From: Promethearchaeota archaeon
GTDB lineage: Archaea; Asgardarchaeota; Lokiarchaeia; Sigyniarchaeales; SOKP01
Direction: 5' to 3'
Assembly: GCA_016839585.1 (NCBI GenBank)
Contig: JAEOTZ010000018.1
Coordinates: forward strand, 62,001-126,000
Length of the DNA: 64,000 nucleotides
In this document: positions 26,094 to 35,943 of the stretch, in pieces
How positions within the stretch are numbered: the stretch's first letter is position 1
How the letters are laid out: the number at the start of each line of letters is the position of its first letter
Notes under the pieces: generated by a model
What the model was told of the DNA's origin: nothing
Database searches by the model: none
Seen by the model: the letters and a program-made list of their open reading frames with translations, nothing else
Position numbers and translations under genes: made by a program

Positions 26094-27353
26094 TTATATT
26101 AATCTCATAAATCTTCGAATTTGTGATTGAATGAGAAGTAATTGAATGTTTCTTGCACCCCCAATAACCTCCTCAATTTTACTTACATCCGTCAATTCAT
26201 CTATTGGAGTATTATCTGTTACTGAAACTCCACCACAGTGTTGTTGAACTTCATAACAGATATCATGTGTTAGTTTAGATACATAATACTTACCTTGAGA
26301 AGATATTGAAGCAACCCATTTTTCAGCTTCTTTTGAAGGCTTTTCTGCAAATAGGATTTGATCATCATAAATTGTGGCTGCTTGTAAGGCTAATGATGTT
26401 GCTGCTGTAGCTTTAGTTAATAAATCTGCTAATCCATATCCTACTCCCTGGTATCTAATTACAGGCTTACCAAACTGTTGTCTTAAGTTAGTATAAATTA
26501 TACCATTAATTAATCCACTCCAACAGATACCTATCCCTGAACCCATAATACTTAAACGCTCTGGAACTAAGCCTTCAAACAATCTTACATATCCAAGTCC
26601 GTTATCCGCTAATACATATTCCATTGGAACTTTAACATTATCTAATATTGTATGTGCAATATGAACTCGAGGAACAGAATTAATCTTCAAACGTTCAGTT
26701 TTTACACCGAACTTGCTGGCGATCATTCCTTGAACCATAGTATCTCTAGGATTTGCTTCATCATAAACTCCATAGCAACAAAAATAATCTGCGCTAGGGC
26801 CATTTGTTGTAAATACTTTTTCTCCATTAAAAATGACGCCATCATCTGTTTTTGTACAAATTGTAGTCAAGTTTACAGCATCAGAACCTCTTTCAGGTTC
26901 GGTTATCCCAATACAACCAACTTTTTGTCCAGATAGTAATTCATCTTGTACTTTATATATTGTATCTCCCGTACCTCCATAATGATAATAGTGAAAGGTG
27001 GGGTTCGCACATAGAATCCCACTTGCAACTCGCCCTAATTCTAATTGAGGGTCTAAAAAAGAAATATGAGTACCTAATAGAATTTCTTTTTTCATTCCAT
27101 ACGGTTTAAAATCCTTCCACTCATTAATTCTTTGCATATATCCTTTTTTCCCTAATTCAGGAAATAGAACATACACATCTTTGGACTTATCTATTTTTGG
27201 TTGTAAATCTATACAAAATTGTTGTAACTCTATACAATATTCCCGTTCTTCTTCATTTAACATAGGAAAAACATTGTCATTAAAGATTTTGAAGATATTT
27301 TCTAACGACATTTTTGCAAGAATTTCATCATTGATTATTTTCTCTTGAAACAT
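26094..27353 (-). CDS. Acyl-CoA dehydrogenase
   Basis: A 419-residue flavoprotein that oxidises acyl-CoA to enoyl-CoA with an electron-transfer flavoprotein partner. The family motifs GCIGITEPERGSDAVNL and a serine/threonine-bearing FTTNGPSADYF are present. The usual catalytic Glu near the C-terminus (YEGT) is replaced by Gly398 (EEVIGGARNIQ). Instead Glu265 in LVPERLSIMG lines up with the alternative base of isovaleryl-CoA dehydrogenase, so the enzyme should be active, perhaps on a branched or long acyl group. It lies alone, without etfAB nearby. Confidence 0.9.
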   Translation of the reverse strand: MFQEKIINDEILAKMSLENIFKIFNDNVFPMLNEEEREYCIELQQFCIDLQPKIDKSKDVYVLFPELGKKGYMQRINEWKDFKPYGMKKEILLGTHISFLDPQLELGRVASGILCANPTFHYYHYGGTGDTIYKVQDELLSGQKVGCIGITEPERGSDAVNLTTICTKTDDGVIFNGEKVFTTNGPSADYFCCYGVYDEANPRDTMVQGMIASKFGVKTERLKINSVPRVHIAHTILDNVKVPMEYVLADNGLGYVRLFEGLVPERLSIMGSGIGICWSGLINGIIYTNLRQQFGKPVIRYQGVGYGLADLLTKATAATSLALQAATIYDDQILFAEKPSKEAEKWVASISSQGKYYVSKLTHDICYEVQQHCGGVSVTDNTPIDELTDVSKIEEVIGGARNIQLLLIQSQIRRFMRLI

Positions 27354-27474
27354 TTTTTCGTCAATTCTAATAGTGTTTTTTATAATTTGAAAGAAAATAT
27401 ATTAATTAGTTTAAATTTTTTATTGCAATTAAATTTTAGATATTGATAAAAATTAGTTAAATCAAAAAAAGGAT

Positions 27475-28239
27475 TTAATTTTTAGTATCTACAGTTTCGA
27501 TTATTTTACCATCTCGCATTTTTAGTATTCTTTCAGCAAGAGCACCAACCATAGGGTCGTGGCTTACCATTAAAATCGTTTGATTAAGCTCCAAATTAAG
27601 TTCTCGTAGTAATTTAACAATCTCCATCCCCATTTTTGTATCAAGTTCTCCTGTTGGCTCATCAGCAATTAATATAGAAGGCTCATTACATAATGCTCGT
27701 GCAATTGCAACTCTTTGTTGTTCTCCCCCTGAAAGCTCTGATGGTAGGTGATCTTTCTTGTCACTTAGACCTACAAGATCGAGGAATTTATTAACATTTT
27801 TTTCTATTTCCTGTTTAGTCCTAGCAGCAAATAACATTGGTAGTTCAACATTCTCATAAGCTGAAAGAACAGGTACTAGATTATAAAACTGAAAAATGAA
27901 TCCTATTTCCTTAAGTCTTAAATTTGTCCGTTGTTTATCATCCATATGAGCTATATTTGTTCTATTGATGTATACCGCACCACTTGTAGGATTATCCAGT
28001 GCTCCAATCATATTTAAAAGGGTAGTTTTTCCAGAACCTGAAGGTCCCATAACTGATACAAATTCACCCTTCTTAATATCTATACTAACACCATTTAAGG
28101 CCCTAATTTCAATCCCTTCGGTGATATTATAAATTTTAGTTAAATCAAAAGTTTGAATCATCGCATTAGGGTCTAATTCATAATCTTTTGGCTCCTGAAA
28201 TACTAAACCTTGTTGTTTACTCTTTTTGGCTTTTCTCAT
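27475..28239 (-). CDS. ABC transporter ATPase, MacB/LolD type, copy 1
   Basis: A 254-residue ATPase with Walker A GPSGSGKTT, signature LSGGEQQRVAIARAL, Walker B ILIADEPTGELD and switch MVSHDP. An N-terminal extension (KKSKQQGLVFQEPKD) precedes the domain. It is the last gene of a three-gene unit (permease, ATPase, ATPase), 18 bases after the other ATPase gene. The two ATPases differ and may form a heterodimer serving one large permease. Confidence 0.92.
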   Translation of the reverse strand: MRKAKKSKQQGLVFQEPKDYELDPNAMIQTFDLTKIYNITEGIEIRALNGVSIDIKKGEFVSVMGPSGSGKTTLLNMIGALDNPTSGAVYINRTNIAHMDDKQRTNLRLKEIGFIFQFYNLVPVLSAYENVELPMLFAARTKQEIEKNVNKFLDLVGLSDKKDHLPSELSGGEQQRVAIARALCNEPSILIADEPTGELDTKMGMEIVKLLRELNLELNQTILMVSHDPMVGALAERILKMRDGKIIETVDTKN

Positions 28240-28257
28240 TTTTTATATACCTCTGAA

Positions 28258-29070
28258 TTAGAATTTATAGATTTCTTCAATTGATTTTCCACCAGTCTTT
28301 TCACCAGTAAATTCACCATCAGTAAGAGTAATAACCCTATCTGCCACTTCTGCTATTCTTACATTATGGGTAACCATTAAAATTGATTCTCCAGCTTTCT
28401 TTAAGTTGAGAAAAATTTTCATAATATTTGTTGTTGTCTCCGTATCTAGTTCACCTGTAGGCTCATCAGCAAGAATGATAAGAGGTTCGTTAACTAAAGC
28501 TCTAGCTATAGTTACTCTTTGTTGCTCTCCACCGGACATCTGTGTGGGTAAATGTTCCATACGCTCCGTAAGTCCAATTCTTTTTAAAAGGCTTTTAACT
28601 TTTTCTTCTCTTACTTTAGAATCCTTTTTATCAATCACCATTGGAAGCTCTACATTCTCGTAAGCTGTAAGAATTGGAAAAAGATTATAGAACTGAAAAA
28701 TTAATCCTATCTTTCTCAATCGCATTTTTTTATGTTGTTTATTGGTCATTTGTGTAACATCAAGTCCCATCCCCTTAGCATCAACATTATATATAATCTT
28801 ACCTGAATCTGGAAAGTCAAGAGCACCTAAGCAATTTATTAGAGTTGTTTTTCCTGCACCAGATGGACCAACTACTGCAATAAATTCACCTTTCTTAATT
28901 GTAAGATTTACGTTATTGAGGGCTGTGATTGTTGAATTACCTACCGTATAAGTTTTAATAAGATCATGCACTTCTAGAACGATATTAGGATCTATCCTCA
29001 CTGCTCTTGCTGTAGATCTTTGTTGTTTATTCATCCTCACTTTTTTCTTTTTAGTCGATATTTTTAACAC
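28258..29070 (-). CDS. ABC transporter ATPase, MacB/LolD type, copy 2
   Basis: A 270-residue ATPase with Walker A GPSGAGKTT, signature MSGGEQQRVTIARAL, Walker B IILADEPTGELD and switch MVTHNV. Like its neighbour it has a basic N-terminal extension (STKKKKVRMNKQQRS). It lies 25 bases downstream of the permease gene, with which it must share a transcript. MacB-type systems use the ATPase to drive movement of an outside domain and expel lipids, peptides or lipoproteins. Confidence 0.92.
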   Translation of the reverse strand: MLKISTKKKKVRMNKQQRSTARAVRIDPNIVLEVHDLIKTYTVGNSTITALNNVNLTIKKGEFIAVVGPSGAGKTTLINCLGALDFPDSGKIIYNVDAKGMGLDVTQMTNKQHKKMRLRKIGLIFQFYNLFPILTAYENVELPMVIDKKDSKVREEKVKSLLKRIGLTERMEHLPTQMSGGEQQRVTIARALVNEPLIILADEPTGELDTETTTNIMKIFLNLKKAGESILMVTHNVRIAEVADRVITLTDGEFTGEKTGGKSIEEIYKF

Positions 29071-29095
29071 CTTCTTTTATATTATATTATTATAA

Positions 29096-32000
29096 TTACC
29101 TCGTTCTCACAGCATCTATAATGTTTAAGTTAGCCGCCCATTTTGCAGGATATCGTGAACTCAGAATTGTTGTAATTAAAACTGTTAATACCAAAATGCC
29201 AATAGTTAACCATGGAATCGTCCAAGTGACTGTAAGAAATCCACCTGCAGGCATCGTATCAACCATTAAATAACCTTGTACTAATCCTGCGAATATGCCT
29301 GTAAATACACCTAGAAGTGCCAAGATTAAAGTTTCTCCCGATATTGAACGTATTACACCCTTTTTACTTAATCCTATTGATCTGAGCATTCCTATTTCCC
29401 TCCTACGTGCCATGGTTGTTAGTAGACTATGAAGTGTTAATCCAATCATAGCAATTATTATTGAAAAAATAAGTAAGCCGTTAGTTATGAAAGTAACTAA
29501 GTTAAGCATAGTTCTGAAAATAGAACTCGCAAACGATTTGGTGAAACCAAAAATCACAAGATATCCTTTGTCTTCTATATATCCTAATATTTCTTCTAAT
29601 ACATCCTCATCACTTACTCCCTTCTCCACCCATGCAAACCAATCATATACATTAGTTCTAATTATAAGAGTGAAAGTTTTAAGATCAATAAGCGACCAGG
29701 ATCCTCCTGCCATAAAAAATAGATTTGGCAGTAGTAGGTCCTTAATAGTTGTAATATTTTCTGGTTGATCACAATGAACAAGTATTGAAGTTACCTTATC
29801 ATTGGAGTAATTGGATCCCCTATAATCAGGATATATAATGTTTCGTGCTTGTTCGTAATTTATATATATAGTATAATTTCTACTTACATCGTAACCTGTT
29901 TCAAAACCAGCATACCAATCATATCTTTCTGCATTATACAAAGTTGGTGCTTCTATAATACCAATAATTTCAAATTTTGGCCATTCTGGGAATAAAGGGT
30001 TGACTGGGGAATAAACTGAGGTAGCTACTCCAAATTTTAGACTATCAATAGTTAAATTATAGTTGTTATTAAATGTAGAGTTATACCCTCTTATTCTTAA
30101 CTTGAGATCTCCAATCGGATCAATAAATTGATGATTTAAATCGAAAATAAAAGTGTTATTATCTTCTATAATATTATTAATAGGACCTAGTTCTTCAAAT
30201 GTGTTAGTGTAAATATTAAATACTTCTAAATTGAGAGAATCCACAGTCGAATTCACAGAGCTCTCTATTGTAACATTGATAGCTTTATAAAAATTAGTAG
30301 GTAAGAAATTTACCGTAATATTTACAGCAAGCCATTCCTGATTACTCACAAATGATAAGTAAACATCATCAGAGTCAGTTAAATTTGAAACACTACCTGA
30401 TACCGAAGTATAATTATAAGGAGGAATAAAGGTTGGAATACTCCCTGCAGAAATAGTATCCAAAATGAATTCTTGTGGAAAAATAGAAATATTATCACCA
30501 ATTCCTATCGAAGGATTATATTTTATGAATGTTTCATCAACCACACACACTTGTTCTGTTGTATTTAGGAGTTCTTCCATCGAAGATCCAGCATATCCAC
30601 TATTATTTCCAAAATATGAATCAGATCTTAATTTTCCACTTGAATTTGTATGAATACCTACGACTGAAGATGCATAGTCTATTACTGAACCATTAAAAGA
30701 TGTAGGTGTAAAATAGTCCATTCTTGTCGTATAATATTCAATTCCGACAATGCTATTTAAAATTGATTCCACGGTTGAAAAATTAAACCAATTTGGCTGA
30801 ACTATATCCAACATAGGATTTCCAGTTTGAGTTAATTGTCGAAAAACCATATCTGTTCCTCCACCGGGTAGGTTTTCAGATGCAACTTCTTCATAAGTAT
30901 TCCAAGAAATAAACATGTTATAGGTTTCTCCTTCGCTTTGTAATCCTAAGAGATTAAGTGTTGAGAAGCCTTGTATACTCCTAACAATTGCAATTACACT
31001 CATATTTATTACAATAGTATCTTCATGCGCATTATAATAATCTCCATAGATTAATGCTGTAAGGTTCGCATAAGTTATACCGAGAGAAAATTTAACAGAT
31101 AAATTTTCACCAACTTTCACATCATAGTTATCAGCAAATTTTTTATCAATTATGATTTTATTTCCAGTATCAAGTTCATCCATCATTTCACTAAGAGACA
31201 TTGATGAAGGGGATATAATTTCAGTTTTAGTCATATGTCTTTTAACTTTAGCTGGATCTATTATATTCATCATAATAGATTGATTAAATTCAATATCAAG
31301 TAAGCTATGCCCTATCCATTCACTATTTATTTGAATAAGGGCATTTTGATGGCTTACACCCATTACATCTTCTACTCCTGATTGATTAAGAAGTCCATCT
31401 TCAAAAGACCTGGGAGTATTATATGTATATACTCGAATATCAGCACCCATAAAGTTATTAACTGTAGTATTAATACCTGCTCTCATTGAATCCATCATAA
31501 CACTTATTCCAATAAGAAAACTCGTTGTCAAAGCAATCATCGTGAATGTAAGAGTTGTTCTTCTCCGGTGTCTTAAGATGTTCTTTTCTGTTAACAATTT
31601 TGTTTTCCGGAGATATGGAGAGAAAACCATTACAAAAGCTTTATTAATCGGTCTTAAACTAAGTGCTAATAACCATATAATCCCAAATAATATTAGTATA
31701 GGAGCAAACATTGTAAGTACCACACCTTGGGGTGGACCTGGGCTTGTCTGAACCTCAGTAGTGGTTTCAGGTGCAGAATACATAAGCCAAAAACCAGAGT
31801 AAATAAGTAAACCTCCTAAAATAAAGAAGATAAGTTTTTTCCAAATATGTTTTCTCTCTCTTTTAGACTTTTCTTCAAGAGGATTTAAATTTTCAATAAT
31901 AGGCTTACGACTTGCTTTCCAACTAGGATATAGTGAGGCAACAATACAAGAAACTAAACCTACTATAAATGTTAATGCTAAAGTTGTTGGATATAAAACG

Positions 32001-33238
32001 ACAGTAAAATCTGAAATTACCATTCCTCCCACTTGAGCTGCAATATCCTTAATAGTCTGTAATGTGACTGAAAAAATTACGTATGATATGAAGTAAGAAC
32101 ATATTGTTCCAAAAAACGCTCCGATTACTCCCATTACTACTCCTTGAGTTAAAAACATCTTAAAGGTTTCTGTTTTAGATGCTCCTATTGCTTGAAACAT
32201 CCCAGTCTCATATTCCTGCTCTTTCTTAATAATATTAAAAATATTCCACATTAGTATTATTGAAAGGATTAATGCAATTATACCGAACATCAAAAACATG
32301 GTACGCATCGTACTCATTGTAGTCTCTATCATCTCTATACTGTCAGATTTTAAATCATTAACTTTCCAATCCCTTCCATCATTAAGGTCTGCTAAGCGGG
32401 TTTCTATTTTCTTAACAACAGAAGCAGTCTTATATATATCATCAACACCTACAACGCCCAGATTATATTCACCAGTATGATTTTCTATACCATCTACGAG
32501 TTGATGCGTATTATTAATATTTACAAATATACCTGGGCCTTGGGAAAACATAGCCCCTGATGGATCTTCTGGATCAAAATCACGTGCTTCACCAATATCT
32601 CTTATTACAGCAACAACAGTATATTCGAGCCATGTCCCTGTATCTAAAGGATTATATCCTAATAGTTCTCCATCTTTTGGAAAAATCCAAATACTATCAC
32701 TTGCATTAAAATCTTTTCCTAATTGAATTTTTAATGATTCTGAAATTACTACTACTTTATCTCCATTAATTGGATCACTGTATTCAAGTAGTTCTTCAAT
32801 CGTGTCTTCATTACTAACTGAATCTAATATATATGGTTTCCCACCCAATTTTCGCTCATCTGCTTCTTGATGATCAAGACCATTTATCCCTGTCCTAGTA
32901 CTATTATCTACTTGATTCCCACTATCAGTTGCACTAGCAAAAACATTAAAACCAGATATCCTGTAGGCTATTAATTCAACATGTTTTATATCCTCGAGTT
33001 CACTATTAATCTCATCGGGATCAAACCAACCATCAGTACTATTTGCAGATCTAATTAATATATCTGCAGTACCTAGTTGTTCATCAATTGTTTCAATCAT
33101 CATTACTTCGAAAGAATCAGAGACAATCATAACACCTCCAAACAAGGCAACACTAATGACTAATGTGATAGTTGTTAAAATATAGCGTAACTTTCGCCTT
33201 CTCATATTACGTAAAGCAATTTTAAGTATTACACCCAT
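29096..33238 (-). CDS. FtsX/MacB-type ABC transporter permease, large two-core form
   Basis: A 1380-residue permease. A first helix (about 15-38) is followed by a large outside domain, then three helices (about 310-440) forming one FtsX core. After a linker and further helices (about 470-540, 568-590) comes a second, longer outside region of about 600 residues with many sequons. A final three-helix FtsX core ends the protein (about 1235-1370, with MARRREIGMLRSIGLSKKGV). The two cores in one chain equal a fused permease dimer. It heads an operon with two ATPases and is divergent from a TetR gene that probably controls it. Confidence 0.9.
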   Translation of the reverse strand: MGVILKIALRNMRRRKLRYILTTITLVISVALFGGVMIVSDSFEVMMIETIDEQLGTADILIRSANSTDGWFDPDEINSELEDIKHVELIAYRISGFNVFASATDSGNQVDNSTRTGINGLDHQEADERKLGGKPYILDSVSNEDTIEELLEYSDPINGDKVVVISESLKIQLGKDFNASDSIWIFPKDGELLGYNPLDTGTWLEYTVVAVIRDIGEARDFDPEDPSGAMFSQGPGIFVNINNTHQLVDGIENHTGEYNLGVVGVDDIYKTASVVKKIETRLADLNDGRDWKVNDLKSDSIEMIETTMSTMRTMFLMFGIIALILSIILMWNIFNIIKKEQEYETGMFQAIGASKTETFKMFLTQGVVMGVIGAFFGTICSYFISYVIFSVTLQTIKDIAAQVGGMVISDFTVVLYPTTLALTFIVGLVSCIVASLYPSWKASRKPIIENLNPLEEKSKRERKHIWKKLIFFILGGLLIYSGFWLMYSAPETTTEVQTSPGPPQGVVLTMFAPILILFGIIWLLALSLRPINKAFVMVFSPYLRKTKLLTEKNILRHRRRTTLTFTMIALTTSFLIGISVMMDSMRAGINTTVNNFMGADIRVYTYNTPRSFEDGLLNQSGVEDVMGVSHQNALIQINSEWIGHSLLDIEFNQSIMMNIIDPAKVKRHMTKTEIISPSSMSLSEMMDELDTGNKIIIDKKFADNYDVKVGENLSVKFSLGITYANLTALIYGDYYNAHEDTIVINMSVIAIVRSIQGFSTLNLLGLQSEGETYNMFISWNTYEEVASENLPGGGTDMVFRQLTQTGNPMLDIVQPNWFNFSTVESILNSIVGIEYYTTRMDYFTPTSFNGSVIDYASSVVGIHTNSSGKLRSDSYFGNNSGYAGSSMEELLNTTEQVCVVDETFIKYNPSIGIGDNISIFPQEFILDTISAGSIPTFIPPYNYTSVSGSVSNLTDSDDVYLSFVSNQEWLAVNITVNFLPTNFYKAINVTIESSVNSTVDSLNLEVFNIYTNTFEELGPINNIIEDNNTFIFDLNHQFIDPIGDLKLRIRGYNSTFNNNYNLTIDSLKFGVATSVYSPVNPLFPEWPKFEIIGIIEAPTLYNAERYDWYAGFETGYDVSRNYTIYINYEQARNIIYPDYRGSNYSNDKVTSILVHCDQPENITTIKDLLLPNLFFMAGGSWSLIDLKTFTLIIRTNVYDWFAWVEKGVSDEDVLEEILGYIEDKGYLVIFGFTKSFASSIFRTMLNLVTFITNGLLIFSIIIAMIGLTLHSLLTTMARRREIGMLRSIGLSKKGVIRSISGETLILALLGVFTGIFAGLVQGYLMVDTMPAGGFLTVTWTIPWLTIGILVLTVLITTILSSRYPAKWAANLNIIDAVRTR

Positions 33239-33312
33239 TTTTTCCTTAACTCTTTTTTTTTATAGATTTAATATTAAATATTTTTTATTTGAAGATTAGT
33301 TAAAACAAGTTT

Positions 33313-33333
33313 CAATCGATTAAATATTGATTG
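33313..33333. promoter_or_regulatory. Imperfect 21-bp dyad in the exporter/TetR intergenic region
   Basis: CAATCGAT and ATTGATTG are opposed around five bases, with one mismatch. It lies between the permease start (33238) and the TetR start. It may be a second operator. Confidence 0.35.
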
Positions 33334-33367
33334 ATTATAACTTATCATTTAATAAAACATATAAATA

Positions 33368-33386
33368 TATCGATCAGTGCTCGATA
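33368..33386. promoter_or_regulatory. Candidate TetR operator palindrome
   Basis: TATCGATCAGTGCTCGATA: six-base arms TATCGA/TCGATA are perfect, and two more inner pairs match around a central G. It abuts a TATA-like AAATATAT, about 60 bases before the TetR gene. TetR regulators often bind 15-20 bp dyads in their own divergent promoter, so repression of both directions is a natural reading. Confidence 0.5.
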
Positions 33387-33444
33387 ACTTTAAATTATTT
33401 TTAAACAATATTAATATTAATATTCAATTTATATAATCAAAATC

Positions 33445-34035
33445 TTGAAAAATATGGTCCAGATTGAAGGTAAAGAAAAGATATTAAAAGTTGCTGAAGA
33501 ATTAATAGTAAAAAACGGGTATAATACAATTAGTGCAAGGAAAATTGCAAGAGATGCGAAAATGAGTATTGGAACGTTATATCACCATTTCCCAAACGGC
33601 AAATTATCTATCTTATATGAAATCATACTTTCTTATAGAAATGAATTCTTAGAGGATTTTGATTTTTCCAAGATTGAACAATTTGACAATCCAGAAATAG
33701 CTAAGGATTATTTAATAACAATAATAGAACAACATCGTAAATTTGCACCATTAATAAAAGGGTTTGAAGTAGAACTGTTGACTAATAAAAAACTCTTAGT
33801 AGATTTAGATAATCTTATTAAATCGCAAGAAATTCGTTTTGAAAAGTTTTTTACCGATATAATTTTAAGATTTTACCCAGATATAAAAGAACCAGAGAAA
33901 ACTTTTTCAATTATAACAAGAATTTTTACCACTATTATACATACACATGTTATTTTTGAAAATTTTTATGGAACAGATGATGATTTAGTAGAAATATTAT
34001 ATAAAATGCTTACTGGCTTAATAAAAAGTGTTTAG
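33445..34035 (+). CDS. TetR family transcriptional regulator
   Basis: A 196-residue regulator. The N-terminal helix-turn-helix is clear (NTISARKIARDAKMSIGTLY followed by HHF). The rest is the variable ligand-binding helical domain. It starts with TTG at 33445; an in-frame ATG at 33454 is equally possible because no ribosome-binding site decides. It is divergent from the exporter operon and most likely represses it until the exported compound binds. Confidence 0.92.
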   Translation: MKNMVQIEGKEKILKVAEELIVKNGYNTISARKIARDAKMSIGTLYHHFPNGKLSILYEIILSYRNEFLEDFDFSKIEQFDNPEIAKDYLITIIEQHRKFAPLIKGFEVELLTNKKLLVDLDNLIKSQEIRFEKFFTDIILRFYPDIKEPEKTFSIITRIFTTIIHTHVIFENFYGTDDDLVEILYKMLTGLIKSV

Positions 34036-34067
34036 GTATAATATTTATTTTAATTGAGCAAAAAGAA

Positions 34068-35831
34068 TTATTTAAAGTTATTATTTACATATTCCATTAC
34101 TTTATGTATTTCTTCTAAATGGGTTTCTTTTTTACCAAAAATGTAGAATCTAACATCTGGTCCTGTTCCACTTGGTCTGAAATAGAGAGTAGAATCTTTG
34201 CTTTTTAATTGAAATATATCAATTGCATTAGAATTATCTGATAATGCATGTATTTCATAATCTTTTCCTTCAATACTTATAATTTTATTATCATTTTTTT
34301 CGAAATTTTTCATAATTCGTACCTTTTCTTCATCAATAGCTGGAATAGTACGATTAATCCCCTTAATAGTCCAATCTATTGATTCTGAAATAACATGTCC
34401 ACGGCAAATTAGCTCTGCAATTAATACTAATGCAGAAACAGGATATTTATCTGCAATTAGAGGAAATTCTGTTGAAAATTCAAATGCTCTTGTATCTGGA
34501 TTCTTGGATACATTTAATATATTTAAAGTATGTCCACCAGATTCTTCCCACATAACAACTAAGAATTGTTCTGTATCTAAACCATTTATATCCATCAAAT
34601 TTATAATTCTTTCTTTTAGAGGAGTGGGGTTGTTAATTTTTTTCAAACTTTTATCTTCTTCTTCGACGTAAAGTATTGCTGTATCCACTTTTGATTGATC
34701 AACTTCAATACCAAAAAGGAAATAAAGAATAATTCCTAAATGTTTATATCCGACACCAGTTAAAATGTTTAAGAAGCTACTATCATCTCCCCTTAAATCA
34801 CTTGGGATAGTTCGAACATTTATAATTTTCTTATTATATTCCTTAGCTAATAAATTATGCATTGCTGAGTAGATCTCATTAGGAATATAGGTAAAATATT
34901 TTCCATTTTGTTTTACATATAACGCAATTCTGTCTCTGTCAGCATCTAATAACAATGCTAAATTAGAATTGGCCCTACTCATTACATCTTGCAATTTTTC
35001 TTCGCGAATTTCTTTTATGGGGTTTGGAGGGTTAATTTCTTCTTCAATTAAAATTACGTTTGCTCCAAGTTGTTTAAATAAGTTTACAATTCCTCTCGCC
35101 TTTCCAAGATAAGGCCAAATCACAATATTCTTTCCTTTAAGACTCTCTATCTCTAAAATTTTTGATAAGAGTTTTATTGTATAATCATTATTTATTTGTT
35201 CAGCATCAATTTTTATAGGGGTTATATCAGGTTTAAGATGAACTTCTTTAAGTTTTAATGCTCTCCTTGATACATCCTTGAATAGGTCTCCTGAAATTGG
35301 AATTGGATAATCGATATAAAATTTAATTCCATTCCAGGACAATTCATTATGAGATGCCGTTAATACTATTATTAAATTAATATCCTTTAATAAAGCTACT
35401 GAGGCCGCACCGTAAGGTGAAGAAAGTTGAGATTCTCCAGGAAAGTCTTTTTGATAATAGATTTTATAACCATCATATCCAAATATCTGAGAGCTATAAT
35501 TTAATAGAATATTTCTAGTTGGACGATTATCAGTAACAATTAAAACTTTCAAATTTTGACCATTTTTCATCTCTTTAAACTTTTGACTAACTGTTTTAAA
35601 GATTCTAAGAAATAAATATAATTTACGGTTAGTTAATACATACTTTCTGCTTCCATTTTCTTCTATAATATCCAAAATTTGAATTCTCAATCCAGATGTA
35701 GGAGCAACAATAGGATCAATGATACTTTTTTCTTCTTCAGTTAACTCTGGTAATTTTAAGATTTTTATGCCCTCTTCCACTTCTTCTAATTCAATTTCCT
35801 CTACTTCAAAATTAATCAGAATGCTCACCAC
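34068..35831 (-). CDS. Phosphohexomutase (PGM/PMM family)
   Basis: A 587-residue alpha-D-phosphohexomutase. The four expected motifs are present: the phosphoserine loop TASHNELSWNGIKFY, the metal loop LLLDADRDRIALY, the sugar-selecting loop WEESGGHT and the phosphate-binding loop RPSGTGPDVRFYI. It interconverts hexose 1- and 6-phosphates, feeding glycan and nucleotide-sugar synthesis. The metal loop has DADRDR where DGDxDR is usual. It is longer than the 450-residue archaeal form and nearer to PGM2-type enzymes. Monocistronic. Confidence 0.9.
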   Translation of the reverse strand: MVSILINFEVEEIELEEVEEGIKILKLPELTEEEKSIIDPIVAPTSGLRIQILDIIEENGSRKYVLTNRKLYLFLRIFKTVSQKFKEMKNGQNLKVLIVTDNRPTRNILLNYSSQIFGYDGYKIYYQKDFPGESQLSSPYGAASVALLKDINLIIVLTASHNELSWNGIKFYIDYPIPISGDLFKDVSRRALKLKEVHLKPDITPIKIDAEQINNDYTIKLLSKILEIESLKGKNIVIWPYLGKARGIVNLFKQLGANVILIEEEINPPNPIKEIREEKLQDVMSRANSNLALLLDADRDRIALYVKQNGKYFTYIPNEIYSAMHNLLAKEYNKKIINVRTIPSDLRGDDSSFLNILTGVGYKHLGIILYFLFGIEVDQSKVDTAILYVEEEDKSLKKINNPTPLKERIINLMDINGLDTEQFLVVMWEESGGHTLNILNVSKNPDTRAFEFSTEFPLIADKYPVSALVLIAELICRGHVISESIDWTIKGINRTIPAIDEEKVRIMKNFEKNDNKIISIEGKDYEIHALSDNSNAIDIFQLKSKDSTLYFRPSGTGPDVRFYIFGKKETHLEEIHKVMEYVNNNFK

Positions 35832-35943
35832 TTAAATGATAAGATAATTAGGTATAAAATTGAAATTCTTATATTTTTTTTTATATTGATTAAAGAAGTT
35901 AATTTTTTCAATAAATAAATTCCTTTTTTATCAGTTATAACAA

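Noticed and set aside
29487-29768. Plus-strand frames across the large permease gene (also at 30465, 31542 and 32298)
   Set aside because: All are antisense to a continuous 1380-residue protein with clear domains.
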